Shown: positions 11,432 to 23,048 of the stretch, in pieces
Layout: each line of letters begins with the position of its first letter
How positions within the stretch are numbered: position 1 is the first letter of the stretch
Position numbers and translations under genes: made by a program
From: Isoetes taiwanensis
Lineage: Eukaryota > Streptophyta > Lycopodiopsida > Isoetales > Isoetaceae
DNA: 64,000 nucleotides
Reading direction: 5' to 3'
NCBI GenBank assembly: GCA_021234155.1
Contig: JAJEKV010000132.1
Location: 1,673,726 to 1,737,725, forward strand
The notes under the pieces: model-generated
The model's database searches: none
What the model saw: the letters and a program-made list of their open reading frames with translations, nothing else
What the model was told of the DNA's origin: nothing

Positions 11432-12109
11432 GAAACATCTCGAGAAGAATAAATGCCTCCACTAAAGCTGGCGATATGTCAGGTTAGAAGCAATTTCACG
11501 AAGCCAAACAATAAAAGGAAGCATACCCTTGGAGGTCTTTTCGCATCTCCGTCTCAATTAACCAATAGGACTAGGCTGCAGATCAAATCCATCCATTCCA
11601 TATCTTTGGATTGAAAGCACGGGAATCGAAAGAAGAGTTAGGAACTGTAAGAGGCGGTTGCCATAGGCAGAAATAAGTGCAGCATTTTAAAACAAACTAG
11701 CTGTACAACTAATAGAAGCTTGGACAGGAAACCTTAGAAGCAAGTTCGGAAGAGGCAGCCATGTGAAGGTGATGCTGCAAACAGGCCTACCACAGCTGGA
11801 AGAAAGACGTTTGGATTGGAAAAAAAGAAAAAAAATGAAACAAAACTTAAAGACCTACATGAAAAGACGATTGGATAGGGAGATAAAGAAGAAGAAGGAG
11901 GTAAGCTTTGCTTTGTCGATTACCGCTTCACACACGTCCAATGCCATCTCCGTGCATTTTTCAGGCATATCTAATTTTCATAGCCCTAGATTTGCAGAAA
12001 TGAATATCCAATGGCGTCAAATAATGCCATCTCACATTTAGGTGAGGTGGAGGCTCCACGTGGATAGCCTAGAATCACAAGGAGGGTTGCAAGCTTGGTT
12101 AGGCTGGCG

Positions 12110-12210
12110 TGCTAAAAAAAAAACCTTTAAAATCTGTACAAACAGACTTTTACCATCCATGGACTTTTGCAAAGACCACTTCAAGCCAATTAGCAGTCTT
12201 AAAAGAAAAC
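12110..12210 (-). repeat. Inverted fragment related to unit I
   Basis: The plus strand here (containing CAGACTTTTACCATCCATGG and CTTTTGCAAAGACCACTTC) is a diverged reverse complement of about 1665-1750, which reads GGTCTTTGCAAAAGTCCATG. Divergence is clearly higher than between the two direct copies, so this is an older relative, probably part of a dispersed repeat. Confidence 0.65.
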
Positions 12211-12222
12211 AGGTGCTTTTTC

Positions 12223-12365
12223 TTTTAAGCCAAGACTTGATTACATGTTAAACAATCATCTACATAAAGTCAATCCAATAGTTTCTTTTCGCCTCTTTTA
12301 AGCCAAGACTTGATTACATGTTAAACAATCATCTACATAAAGTCAATACAATAGTTTCTTTTTGC
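12223..12365. repeat. Tandem duplication, unit about 70 bp, two copies
   Basis: The unit starting TTTTAAGCCAAGACTTGATT and ending in CAATAGTTTCTTTT is present twice in direct succession with only a few differences. It adjoins the inverted unit I fragment and appears to be a simple local duplication. Confidence 0.85.
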
Positions 12366-14251
12366 CTTATGCATAAATTATTACACATCAGCAAGCCAAA
12401 ACCAAGAGCCAAGACAGAATATCAATGCTCATAAAAAATGCCATGTCTTTAGAGATAATCCAAAATGGTTTCTTATATAATAGATGTACAATGCAAAAAT
12501 TTTCAGCAGCACTCAATTACTTGCAAATGCAACTTACAAGATATCTTTTCAAATCAAGAATTTGAAAATAATATTCATTTAATAGACACAATCTAAAAGG
12601 GATAGTTTTCATCCTTCATAATGTATTGAGCCCATGTTTGTATCATGTGCCAAAGCCAGGATAAGCCTTCCCTTCCGTAAATGTTCGCAAACTTTGCTCT
12701 GCATTTAAAAGGAGAACGATGTTTTAGCATATGCCTTGCTAGTGCATGCAAGTATTTACAAGTGTAGAAATTGAAAGACTTATCTTGATAAACTTTATCT
12801 TGAGAAATAGATTTCTTAAAGAATCAGTTTCACCATTCAAAAAGGACAAAACCAAAGGAGGTGGAGTTTCGGTTACCTACAGCCAAACAGACATTGGTTA
12901 GCCTAAAGAGAGTAATGATAAGAGGGCTAATAGTTAAGCGATGGAATACCACGATTTATCACCCTTCACCCGGATCCGCTCAAAATGTGATAATGAAGTC
13001 AAGCTCAATTAAAATGTTGCATTTGTATCTTAGCATGTCATAAATCAATAAACTGCATCAAAAATATGTAGGCCAGGTTATGACAATTGTGTACGTCAAA
13101 TAGAAGACCACTAATAAACGTGGTATGTTCATACAAATGCTGCAAATTAATTTATGTCAAGTTTATGTCAATCTTGGAAATGGAGGCAGTAGCATAGCAA
13201 AACTAGAGTATGTGATAAAGTCAGCCATAACAGCATGTTTGAGGGAGGTAAATAAGTCAAATATATCCCAACAAGGTGTATAATGAAGCATTTGACATCA
13301 TTTTCTTCTAAAAAGGCCACGACCATCTCATATTTTCAAAAGTAACTTTAATATGGATAGAGCATAGCTTAACTATCATATGTTTGAGAAAAAACCTTAT
13401 TTCCATAATGTTTGTTGCTCTTGAGTCCAATCTATTGAAGAATGGGAGCCAAGATTAAACCGACTGTATTGAAGACCGGTCCATACATGATCGAAGTTGG
13501 TGTAGAGTGATCCACATTTGGTGAAAAAGAACTTCGTGAATCAATGTTGGCTTCCTCAAAAGAAAGCATTGTATGCATAAGGGAGACAATGGCAGTAAAC
13601 ATTTTCTGATGGCTCCATAGCAGACCTCCGAGACTGATGCAGAGTTACCCTTAGCAAAATCACTATAGAGCACACAAGATCTAGCCCAAATCGAAATTGG
13701 CTTTAATTAACCAGAAAGCTTTGTAGAACCAGCCTTTTGATGCAGAGAAATGTAAATTTCGATCATAGACTCTACGAGATCAGATTTTAGAAATAGATGA
13801 GATAGATTTTGGCCAATCTCTCCCTCTTCAAATCGCTGAATATGGCACAGGCAGATTAGGGTTATGAATGAATACCCTAATACTTGTGAAAGAAATCTGA
13901 ACGTCCATATTTTCCTGAATATATGGTAAAAATTGGTTAAAAACATAAGCAAAAATACATGGGTAAATAGATTGCTACTTTCCACGATATAAGCCCTTTG
14001 CAACAAGTTTGCATGTGAGTATTTGTTTTAATCACACTTGGCAATCATGCACATCAACACCTCATCTACGTAAACATTCAATACCATGGAATGTGTAAAA
14101 AGTGGGTCCTAGTATAAGGTTCATGAAAAAAGTGCCTTACATGTATATGTCTTAGAAAGAAACATGTCCGTAGAATGCATGTAGAATGTGTAGCAATGTA
14201 CCTCAAATTGTTGTACTTCATAATAGCCTGGCCAGAGTCCAAAGTACGTAT
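12366..14251. other. AT-rich interval without recognisable gene
   Basis: Scattered frames of 60-100 codons exist on both strands, but none shows a recognisable domain, splice context or biased composition. The minus-strand frame at 13707-14006 has hydrophobic runs typical of translated AT-rich DNA. I see no supported gene here. Confidence 0.5.
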
Positions 14252-14291
14252 CTCAAAAAAAAAAAAATAATAATAATAAAAAAAAAAAAAT
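14252..14291. repeat. A-rich simple repeat with (AAT)n core
   Basis: Two A-runs flank TAATAATAATAA. It could be the poly-A end of a plus-strand retroelement whose body I cannot identify, or an independent microsatellite next to the LINE fragment. Confidence 0.8.
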
Positions 14292-14304
14292 TGTTGAAGG
14301 ACGT

Positions 14305-14811
14305 CAGACTTTATTCAATCAAAGAGTCAAATACAAGTATAAATGCAGAGACAGGAATAAAATCTCAGCGGATAAGCGGAGACCCACCGAGTGAAGCAAC
14401 CTGCCTAAGCATAAGAGTGCACATCCAAAAACTCCTCAAAAATCAATCGCCTCTTGCGAGGGGCAAGTGAAGAACAGTGATACGACTTTACAATGTAACC
14501 TTGAGCTTCTTGGAGAACACGATTATTTGCCACATCTAGACCTTTAAAGATTACCAATCTTCGTCTTTTCCAGATAGTCCAAAGCAACCATCCTGTTGCT
14601 AGATGAAAAGCCTGGCCTTGTAACTCTGTCCAGGTACTTGGGTAAATTGCCAAAAGCAGTTGTTGACTTGTTAGTGAAACCTGAAAAAGGGAAAACAACC
14701 AGTCCCATACCTGTCTAAGGTGTTCACACATGAAAAAGCAATGCTCAATGGTCTCAGATCCACGCTTGCATACTGGACACTGATTTGATATTCTAGGGTT
14801 AAACTTATGGT
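14305..14811 (-). mobile_element. L1-type LINE fragment: C-terminal zinc-binding domain and 3' end
   Basis: The minus strand reads CPVCKRGSETIEHCFFMCEH followed by LRQVWDWLFSLF and, later, WLLWTIWKRRRLVIFKG. This is the zinc-binding domain that follows the reverse transcriptase in plant L1 LINEs (C-x2-C-x7-H-x4-C). A stop follows, and about 70 bases downstream an AATAAAG polyadenylation-like signal appears. The upstream side ends abruptly at 14811 against unit I, so the copy is 5'-truncated. Some 108 codons remain open. It is a different lineage from the LINE at 15911-23045, whose corresponding region differs in sequence. Confidence 0.8.
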
Positions 14812-15140
14812 CTTTTTGACAAATCTGCTGAGCACTCTATGGTGTTGATTTGGAAGATAAAGAAACTTCTAAACTTTATTTTTTTATCTGTTCTAGAGTC
14901 GATTCTTAACTTTCCTAAAGGTAAACATGATGTATTGACTGAATCGATTTAATTGAATTGACAAAAGAAGATTGTTTTTTGTTATAGAATATGGTAATTT
15001 CTTTTGCGATGATAAAAGTTAACCATTCTTAAGGCTTAAGTCAAATTTACACCTGTTTTGGCTTAAGGCTGCATATTGGCCCGAAGTGGTCTTTGCAAAA
15101 GTCCATGGAAGGTAAAAGTCTGTTGATCAGATTTTAAAAG
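14812..15140. repeat. Duplicated unit I, copy 2, right part
   Basis: Practically identical to 1424-1748 (TCTTTTTGACAAATCTGCTG through GATCAGATTTTAAAAG), then diverging into a T-run. It closes the interrupted second copy of unit I and adjoins the start of unit II copy A. Confidence 0.93.
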
Positions 15141-15159
15141 TTTTTTTTTTTTTTTAAAG

Positions 15160-15910
15160 TATCTGCATATTCCATTTATTGGGAGAAGCAATAATATTGT
15201 ACGTGTACAGCTTACATGGTGGTAATAAACAAATTAAGCAGTACTGGAAGTAAGGTTTTTTCTTAAGTATTGCTTTTTTTATAAAAAAGCAAACTATCTT
15301 AAGTTATTATGCATAAGCATGGCCACGTAAGTTATATGACCATGTATATTGTTCAGTCCCTCCAGAAATAAGCTTTAGGGGATGGAGGATGAAATATTTT
15401 TGGATATTATATGGACCAGGATCTTAAGTTGTATAACTCTCATCCTATGAGATATTTCGCAAGACAAAGTTGGGCCTCCAATATCTATACGAAATGGCAA
15501 AAACGTCCAAGTAAACTCTACATATATTTTTAGGTTTAAGGGTTTCTGAAAACCCTAATATGCAGCGTTTGTGCTGCCGCCATGCATACTGTAGCGGCTT
15601 GTTCTAGCTCTCTGTATATGGCCTATAAGACGTGTTGCCGGCAAGCACGAATACATCAGACTTGTTCGGTTTCTGCGGTGTTATGGTTTTTTAGCCATTT
15701 TCGAATCACTTGCCTGCTCCAGTTTGTGTCTGCAAGCACAAATACGTTAAAATAATTTCTCATGCGAAACATAGACATCTTCTCCAATTTCGGGTCTTGT
15801 TGCATGGAGTACTTATGGTATTATGTCCATCATGGTTGCTACTTGACATAAGAGGTTCTTTCTCTGAACAGAAAAATCTACTATATGACCCATTCAAATC
15901 TATGAAGCAG
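15160..15910. repeat. Duplicated unit II, copy A, left part
   Basis: Matches 30121-30905 from AAAGTATCTGCATATTCCAT to AAATCTATGAAGCAG with a handful of differences, for example small deletions near 15252 and 15520. The match stops exactly where the L1 LINE is inserted and resumes at 23046. Confidence 0.95.
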
Positions 15911-16409
15911 GAAAACTGGAAGTGGTTCCATCTAGGAGGAGGGAAGGCGGAGGCGGAGCGCTACCATGGTCATGCTTAACACTAACTAGGGTTCGACGCG
16001 GATCAGGCCTCAGAATCGAGGTAAATCGAGGTAAGGTGTAAGGTAATCTACATTACATCTTTAGATCTAGGATTTTTGGGTCCCATCACGCCCCTCGAAA
16101 GTCATTTTCATCTCTCGTGCATAATTCGCTTGTACCCCTCGGTCTTTTGCCAACTTTCCCTTTCTCCTCGACTTCCAATCATCTTAATTCTCCTCACGGC
16201 TTTTGAGACTCCCTCGCATCTTTTCATATCATGGTCCCACCCGGATCTAGCTGGGCGGATTATCTCCCCCGATGCACTCCATCTTAAATACCTTCTCGCT
16301 CCTTAAATGTCAAGAACGTAAAGAAATTCTAGCCCAACAACAACCGCCGCTTCAAGGAGACATAGCTCCGATTCAATTTGGTGAATTCACAACCTTGCTA
16401 AACCGATGG

Positions 16410-18447
16410 CGCCAAAGAATGCTCTTCCATCTTCCTTCCCGGATAGACCTTTTCGGGGACTGCTATGCTCCATCAATGCCGCTCAAGCAACACTTTCATG
16501 CGGAGAGCTCAACCTTTTAAGGAAGACAAGATATTAAACAAGACATTCGACCATGAAGAAGCACAATCCAATCGACTTACCGCCACCGTGAGGTAATGAA
16601 TTGAATCCCGAGCTTTGTCATTCAAGGTTTGAATTTTCTCTTCGTGATGTGTCATTTGTCGGGCCTAAAAAGGAAGGTATTGTTTTAGGGAATGTGTCCA
16701 AGCAAATTTGTGCTTTATCTAAATCGATCCAAATCTCTCGCTATTCATCGGACTCGTTTTCCCATATTTCATGATCGAATTCTCGTTCGAACAGTCGGGC
16801 CGAGCACATCTTAAAGATGGGGCACCTCACTCATCTTGGCTTTAGAATTAAATTCCGAAATGGTCCTATCATTTTAACCCTCTAAAGCCATCAACTCTCA
16901 TGCACACAAAGATATGTTAACCCGCATGATCTTAATCCAGCCTTTGGGAGCCCCAATGCTTAAAAACTATCTTTTCTCCTATTGGCTCCTTCATATCAAT
17001 GTAACGCAGACCGACTGTGCCTCCCACCGGTATTCATACAATTGATCTTCTCAAACCTATCCCGCTTTGAATTGACTTTCCAGATATGTTTGGGACCCAC
17101 CAATCCTTGCTCTTAAGATGGAATGGGTTGCCTCGCTTGTCCGATCTGCAGCAGAAACGCTTGCATGGAGGAGGAAAGTGCTTCCCCGATGCCCGCCCAA
17201 CCAATTGACGTGGAGCAAGCTACCCCAACTGTAGAACACGACATTAATCGCCGCAATCGTGGGTAACATTAACGGTAGTGCTAGATTTAATTCAAGGAGA
17301 CAAATCATTAAGGAGAAGATTGCCTTAGCCAATAAGGAACTTGAAGAGACTCTCAAATCCCATGATTTGAATTCTTTTCCCGCTAAAGGTTGTGTGAAGG
17401 TTTTAAACAAAGGGGTCACCATTAAAGGTGTTTCATTCAACCCCCACCATGGTTAAAACCTTTGATAAGCACAAACCTCCGCATCAGTGCAATATGACAA
17501 AGTCACAATAATTGTAGCCGAGGATGGTGGTATACAAGATGAAGTTCCATCTTCTTCTCAACCTACACAATCTGGCGATAAGGAACACATGGTCAATGAT
17601 GCTACGTAAGATATGCAACACAATTTTGCTTGAGCAGGTCTCGCCTGCGGAGACTGGGTCAACTCGCCTCGATAAGGGGATACTGGGCCCTCTCCTTTGT
17701 AGTAACAGATTCAAAATTCTACGTGGTTCTTCAACCGATCTTGGTGAGGAGTTCAATGATCTCTTCACACCACAAGGAAAGGATGGATACATACAAAGTT
17801 TGGCTCAAATACCACCGCACATCCAAGGGAACAGGGATCACTTTCTTCAACCTCTCATACACCGTTACCCCCACCTCTCCCACCTCTCCCACCTCCCCTC
17901 CGTGTCTATCTTTGTTGATCTCTCAAGAGATCCACTCAATCATACCACACCGCATTGGTCAACTCCACCCCCCTTCTCACCATACCCCTTTGCCCTGAAC
18001 TCTATAAAAAGTATGGAAAGTCTACTGTGGACCCGATGAGCGGGATTGTCTCCAAGCCGTGGATGAAAAGTGTCTTTTGACAAGCAAGCAGATTGAAGAT
18101 AAGGAGATGGAGCGAATCCAGGTAAGTGATCACTCCCTTGTTTGCCAGAGCACACAGCTTGACTCCCAGATAAGTCAAACACAAGACCAACAAAAGGACT
18201 TTATCCCCTCAACACAAGATAGTCCTACCTCTTCTGCTGACTGTGATTTTGTCCAATCCACCTACCATAATACTGAGAAAGAGAGTATTGAATATGGCCT
18301 GCAAGCTCTGCAATTGAACCTTGACACCTTGGACAACCTTGACCAGAGTCAACCAGATCTAATTGTACCTGATTCAGAGGAAGATATGAGTAGGGGCCCC
18401 TTACATGATATCACCAATACATCTCTTAGATCTTTAAAAGGAAAATG
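16410..18447 (+). pseudogene. LINE ORF1 (nucleic-acid-binding) remnant
   Basis: Broken frames run from about 16410, where ATGGCGCCAAAGAATGCTC gives an N-terminus. The segment near 16630-16860 reads RFEFSLRDVSFVGPKK and AEHILKMGHLTHLGF, the style of ORF1 in plant L1 elements. The last piece, 18059-18448, is open for 129 codons. It is rich in Gln, Ser, Asp and Glu, ending in DITNTSLRSLKGK, as expected for a low-complexity ORF1 C-terminus. ORF1 proteins coat the LINE RNA. Several frameshifts separate the pieces. The exact start is uncertain. Confidence 0.55.
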
Positions 18448-18586
18448 AAAGGCAGGGCCATAACTAAGTCCCCCTGGAGCACCGAGAACCTTCACACTTA
18501 TAATACTCAAGTAAGGCCTCACCTCATGGTCTCGTAAGTCTTATTTATTAAGCTCCTCTCGTGTTCTTTTTCTCCTACCCTCCCGC

Positions 18587-19430
18587 ATGAGGATCTTAAC
18601 CTCGAACTTGAGGGGTATCAAAGGCCCCACTAAAAGGAGAAGGTTTATTGCCAATGTGGAGAGAGATTTCAAGGCAGATATCATTATGATTCAAGAACAT
18701 AGACTCCCCAAATTTGACTCAAAGAAAACTGGGTGAATGGATTCGCCCTGGGATGGCTTCCTCGTTATATCCCGGTGATGGCACCAAAGGGGATTGCCAC
18801 CTTCCCGTACAAACCGTGGTTAATCAAGACCTATATCAGCCCTTCCAACAGATGGCTTTTCACACCCTCCAAATTAAGGACCGCCAAGTTGCCTTCATTA
18901 ATATTTATGCCTCAACCGACCCCCATGAAAGAGAGCCCATGTGGCTTGAAATCAACAACTGGATGAGCCAAAGACCAAAGATATTGAGAACCGGGTGGTT
19001 ACCGGGACTTCAATAATACCCCTCATAGTGATATGAAGCTTGGCAACAAAATTAACATGTCCATTAATGAAAGATATTCCGGGACAATTGGATGTCCAAC
19101 CAAGACCTTATCTATGTCCCATCTTCTAACACTAAATTCTCCCGGAGCAACAAGAGAAAGGGTGATCGAGAGGACTTTTCGCATGCTAGATGTGTTTTAT
19201 ATCCATAATCTCGCTAGCTGGTTAGACAACCGTATTGTTATCGGAGATATAGCTAGCACCATCTCAGATCACCAACCACACTTCCTTGACACTAAAGATC
19301 TGAAAATTGGCCCTAGGAGCAAGAACACTCCTTTCAAGTTTAACACTCTCGCCCAAATGAAGTCTTTTGTCAAGAGTTCACCTCTTTTCTACCTCTCTCT
19401 CGCCCCAAGATTGGCCAACACCAATCCATG
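18587..19430 (+). pseudogene. LINE AP endonuclease domain, frameshifted
   Basis: Begins MRILTSNLRGIKGPTKRRRF and continues to IIMIQEHRLPKFDSKK, the N-terminal part of the exonuclease-endonuclease-phosphatase fold, with the catalytic Glu of the QE motif present. The first frame stops at 18736. The domain continues in other frames: DRQVAFINIYASTDPHERE near 18880, a GDFN-like stretch near 19000 disrupted by loss of one base, and ISDHQPHFLD near 19262 with the catalytic SDH. The domain nicks target DNA for reverse transcription. At least three frame changes are evident. Confidence 0.85.
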
Positions 19431-19902
19431 AAGTGCTTCAATGATAAAATGAAGAAAGTCAAAGACTGGGTGAAACAATGGGGAAAAGACCTTGCTCTTA
19501 AAAAGGAAAGCTATAATGTCCAAATTGTTGGAACAAATCAAGAATATTAGATCTGATCTTGAAGGCAATCCTAGGGATGACTCTCTTCATTTGAGAGAGG
19601 AACAATTAGAAATTCAGATCAAAGCTCTTGAAGAACACCAGTGTTAAAGGGATGGCCCTTAGGAGTAAAATTAAGATGTACAATCAATTGATCATGAGAG
19701 CTCTAAAATGTTCTTTAGAATTGCTAGAAACAGCTGGTTAATAACTCCATTACCCAATTGAATCAACAAGGTTCCACTCTACGATGATGAGAAGGAAATT
19801 GCCTCAGCCTTCCTTGATTTTTACACTAATCTTTTAAAGACTAATTGATAGAAGACCTGTGAAAATCCAGAAGTCTTTGATATCATTGGTCCTCCTAATG
19901 AT

Positions 19903-20830
19903 ATGATGGATGATGATTGGACCAAGTCCCCGAACTTCCCCGAAATCTTTGAAACTCTTAAGAAAATGAAGCATGGAAAGAGTCCTGGTATAGATGGTTT
20001 TCAACCTGAATTCTTTATGGAATTTTGGCCTATTATGAAGGAGGACATCATCCAATTTGTTCAGGGGGTTTGGAGAGCCAGCACTATTTATCCAACCTTC
20101 AATGTTGGAGTGATCTCCCTCATCCCTAAGACTGAATCCCCTTCTAAAACTAATGAATGGCGCCCCATCTCCTTGACTACAACTTTATACAAGCTTGTAG
20201 CTAAGATTATAGCTGGTAGAATTTTGGTTCACCTCCATGAAAAAAGTGAATGCCTGTCAATCAAGATTTCTTCCCAGCCAGATCTATTTTGGATAACTAT
20301 ATAGCTGCAAATGAGGCTCAGACCGGAATAGATTGACCAAACAAACCGTATCCTCCTCAAGCTGGACTTCAGAAGGGCCTATGACTGTATTTCTTGGAAA
20401 TTCTTAGAGAAAGCCATGGTCCATATTGGCATTCATCCTGCCCTCACTAAGCTCATTATGGGATTAAACCAAAAAGCCACTTCATGTGTTATTGTCAATG
20501 GGACTCCTACTGGGTTTTTCCACATTCAAAGAGGGTGAGACAAGGCTGCCCCGGCTCCCTACCTCTTTATAATTCTTCGCTGAAATTTTACTAAAATGGT
20601 CCTCTCTTACCAAGATAAGGGTGTGCTCCATGGCCTTCAAATGCCCGATTCCAATAAATTGACTTTCCATTCTTCAATATGCCGATGATACCTTTACCAT
20701 GCTCAGAGTCGATAATGACAATATGAAGAATTTTATGGATTTGATCTCTAAATTTAGTGCTGCCTCTGGGATCCACCTGAATTTTGCCAAATGTTCCATC
20801 CTAGCTGATGGCTCAGATCCGCACCTTAAT
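19903..20830 (+). pseudogene. LINE reverse transcriptase, fragmented
   Basis: The frame at 19903-20304 reads KKMKHGKSPGIDGFQPEFF, then GVISLIPKTESPSKTNEWRP and ISLTTTLYKLVAKIIAGRI, which are RT blocks 0 to 2 of L1 elements. After a frame change, LLKLDFRRAYDCISWKFLEK supplies the first catalytic Asp (near 20365). QYADDTFTMLRVDNDN contains the YADD box at 20678-20689. Then SAASGIHLNFAKCSI follows. Stops and frameshifts at about 20300, 20540 and 20670 make it non-functional. This enzyme would copy LINE RNA at the nicked target. Confidence 0.92.
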
Positions 20831-21679
20831 ACACATGGCATCAAATTTGTTCCTAATGGCCAATACCGACTCTTTTAGGCCTCCCCTTGCAGTTCACATG
20901 TCCCATAAGATTGCTTGGCAGCCTCGATTAATAGGATCAGAAAAAGCTTATCCTCCTTAAAGGTTCTTTTCTCTCGGGCCGGGAGAATTTTGATTGCCAA
21001 CTCATCCCTTGCTAGTAGCCATGTCTATTTCTCTTCTCGCTTTGATTGTCGACAAGGCTTCCTATAACAAAATTGAGCAATGTATTAAAGAGTATATTTG
21101 GCAAGGTACACATCTTTCGCTGGGGATCAGTGACTCATAGTAAAAAGTCGTGGGGTTTGGGATGTAAATCCTTATTTCTCCGTGCCCAAGTGCTTGGGGC
21201 CAAAAAATGTGTGGAAAGCCATCTCCGGTTTCCAATCTCCCCGCTATGGATTTTATTAGGTTCTCGATTAATAAAAGTAAACCCTTAGGAAGTCCCTCCC
21301 TTAAGCACCAGCTCCCGATTCGCTTTCTATGAGTTCAAATGTGCGCCTAATACTTCTCCTCTCCTTAGAAGTATCTTTAAAGCATGGGAGAATGTGGTCG
21401 CTAACTTTACTCATGACAAATTGTCCAACCAGGTGAGAGATACTTCCATATTCTCGGTCTCCCGTGATGGCCCCTCCCTCCTACTCGCTATGGCTATCTG
21501 TCACCCTACATGTTACAAAAAATGGCACTCGCTAATATTTTGCATGTCAAAGACCTCATTGATGATGAGGAAAATTGATTCCTTGGGAAATGATTAAGAA
21601 GAAAGTTGGAGGGGTGCTACTCACAGATCGCATTTATAAGAAAGTGGTGCTCACCTACTCCCCTTTCTTAGGCAAAGAT

Positions 21680-22430
21680 GGCAAGGGGAGAGTCACCCCC
21701 CCAATTGGTTTTCAAGGTTAAAAGGAGCTACAAAGTATCTAAGATTTACCATGCATGCCTTCCCGTAAAAGCAGAAAGCATGCCTCTCCGTGGCTTATCT
21801 TCCAAGAATTTCAAGAAAATTCTCCGCCTAGCTGGAAATCCTATGCTTGCCCTAAGATAAAAGTGTTCTCTTGGCTCATCCCGCACAAATGCTATCCCGA
21901 GTAACACTAACATGATCAAGAGAAACTTTAAGACTGTCCATAGTGCCCTCTGCCAGCTCTGAACAATCATGATGAATCTGTGCTACACATTTTCACTTGC
22001 CAAAGGATCCAGGACTTTTGGAGATGGTTGACTCGGTCGGGCCTGAAAATCCCTGATTTCGATTCCATAACCAGTATTTCTCAATTCTTTCAGCTCCGTA
22101 ATTCCAAGTGTCAATTGTACAGTCCTACAACTAGCCCTCTGGATTGTTTGGAAACATAGGAATAATGTGGCTCTGGCAAACAGGAAGTGTGACCTTAATT
22201 GGATGAAGCTCAATTTCCAATTTGAACTTATTAGATGTGCTATGGCTCATAAAGCCCTTAAATTGGAGAAGTTTGATACGGATTGGTTGAATTGGGGCTC
22301 CTTCAAGTCTACTTTCTTTACTATTCATTCTGACTCTCTGATTGACTTGAATGCCTTTGTGGATTGCAGCCTTTTTGAACGTGTGGTTCGTATTCAGGGA
22401 TCAATCCTACCGGATGATGTTCCTACCCAC
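21680..22430 (+). pseudogene. LINE C-terminal zinc-binding region
   Basis: Past the RT thumb region, the sequence reads PKIKVFSWLIPHKCYP near 21853 and then a Cys-containing stretch (VHSALCQL) with a downstream CYTF segment. This is a degraded version of the zinc-binding region that follows RT in plant L1 elements. Downstream, 22167-22436 is open for 89 codons and probably represents the C-terminal tail. Stops interrupt the reading. Confidence 0.65.
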
Positions 22431-23002
22431 CATTAGGGGTGGCCTCGTCGTCAAGTCGCCGAGCTACGTTTCGCTTAAATCTTGCTGAAGGAAGCATACA
22501 ATGCACACATTCTCCACAAGTTCATTGGAGCCAACAACCGGCTTCTTACTGAAAGGCAGTTCTCTTGCTTGCGGTCTATGTATTACTACCATAAAGGCAG
22601 ATGTGAGGCTGCAGCTGGTGTGTTATTGGATATTATCCAGGTACCCATTGAAGAGTTACTCACGCTGCTGCTGACCCCCTCCTGGGCTGAGATTAATTGG
22701 ATGGCCCCCCCTTGCTTTTCAATGCCCCTTAATGCTACACACTCTTTCCCCGATCTTCCCACTATCCCGGATTCTCTACTGAACTTATCCCCTACCCCAG
22801 GTTCTGCTGCTCCCCTACCAGTTTCCCAAAATTCTGTCTCCCCCATCCCCCGCATATGGTCGTGAAGATGATCCTGTTTTGACAGACTTTTCTCGTTGCC
22901 AATGGACAATTGGTTATTTTGTCTATATTTTATTTTCTCTGATATGGGCTTTGAGCCTTATTTTGTATGTACTTAAGTTATGATTAATATAATCCTTCCT
23001 TT

Positions 23003-23009
<7 letters not shown>

Positions 23010-23045
<36 letters not shown>
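23010..23045 (+). repeat. LINE poly-A tail
   Basis: An unbroken run of about 36 A residues directly before the right target-site duplication (TCTATGAAGCAG), as expected from target-primed reverse transcription. A tail of this length suggests an insertion that is not very old, although the body carries many lesions. Confidence 0.95.

Positions 23046-23048
<3 letters not shown>

Larger units (their letters stand above)
7976..14811. other. 6.8 kb block splitting copy 2 of unit I
   Basis: The block begins in an A-run (GACATTGAAAAAAAAAAAAA) and ends directly against TCTTTTTGACAAATC, where unit I resumes. It contains exon-like minus-strand ORFs (9473-11431), a local 195-base duplication, an inverted fragment related to unit I (12110-12210), a 70-base tandem repeat and a minus-strand LINE tail (14305-14811). 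The mixed content suggests several nested events. Bases 7976-9470 hold no supported gene, only a short tandem of GGTATACTNTCTNATGCCAGG near 9003-9080. Confidence 0.55.
15911..23045 (+). mobile_element. L1-type LINE, 7.1 kb, near full-length but inactivated
   Basis: Bounded by a target-site duplication, AAATCTATGAAGCAG, at 15896-15910 and 23043-23057, with a poly-A tail of about 36 bases (23010-23045). The uninterrupted target is preserved at 30891-30905 in the sister copy, which fixes the limits. The order is a 5' region, an ORF1-like segment, AP endonuclease (from 18587), reverse transcriptase (about 19900-20830), a zinc-binding domain (about 21855-22010), then 3' UTR and poly-A. Many frameshifts and stops interrupt every domain, so the copy is dead. 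Length and order are those of plant L1 elements. Confidence 0.95.

Noticed and set aside
11763-12251. Two plus-strand ORFs, one lysine-rich (KKRKKMKQNL)
   Set aside because: Lysine richness comes from A-runs, and the second overlaps the inverted unit I fragment; no splice or family support.
22586-22909. Minus-strand 107-codon frame
   Set aside because: It is the shadow of the LINE 3' region on the plus strand and has no recognisable domain.
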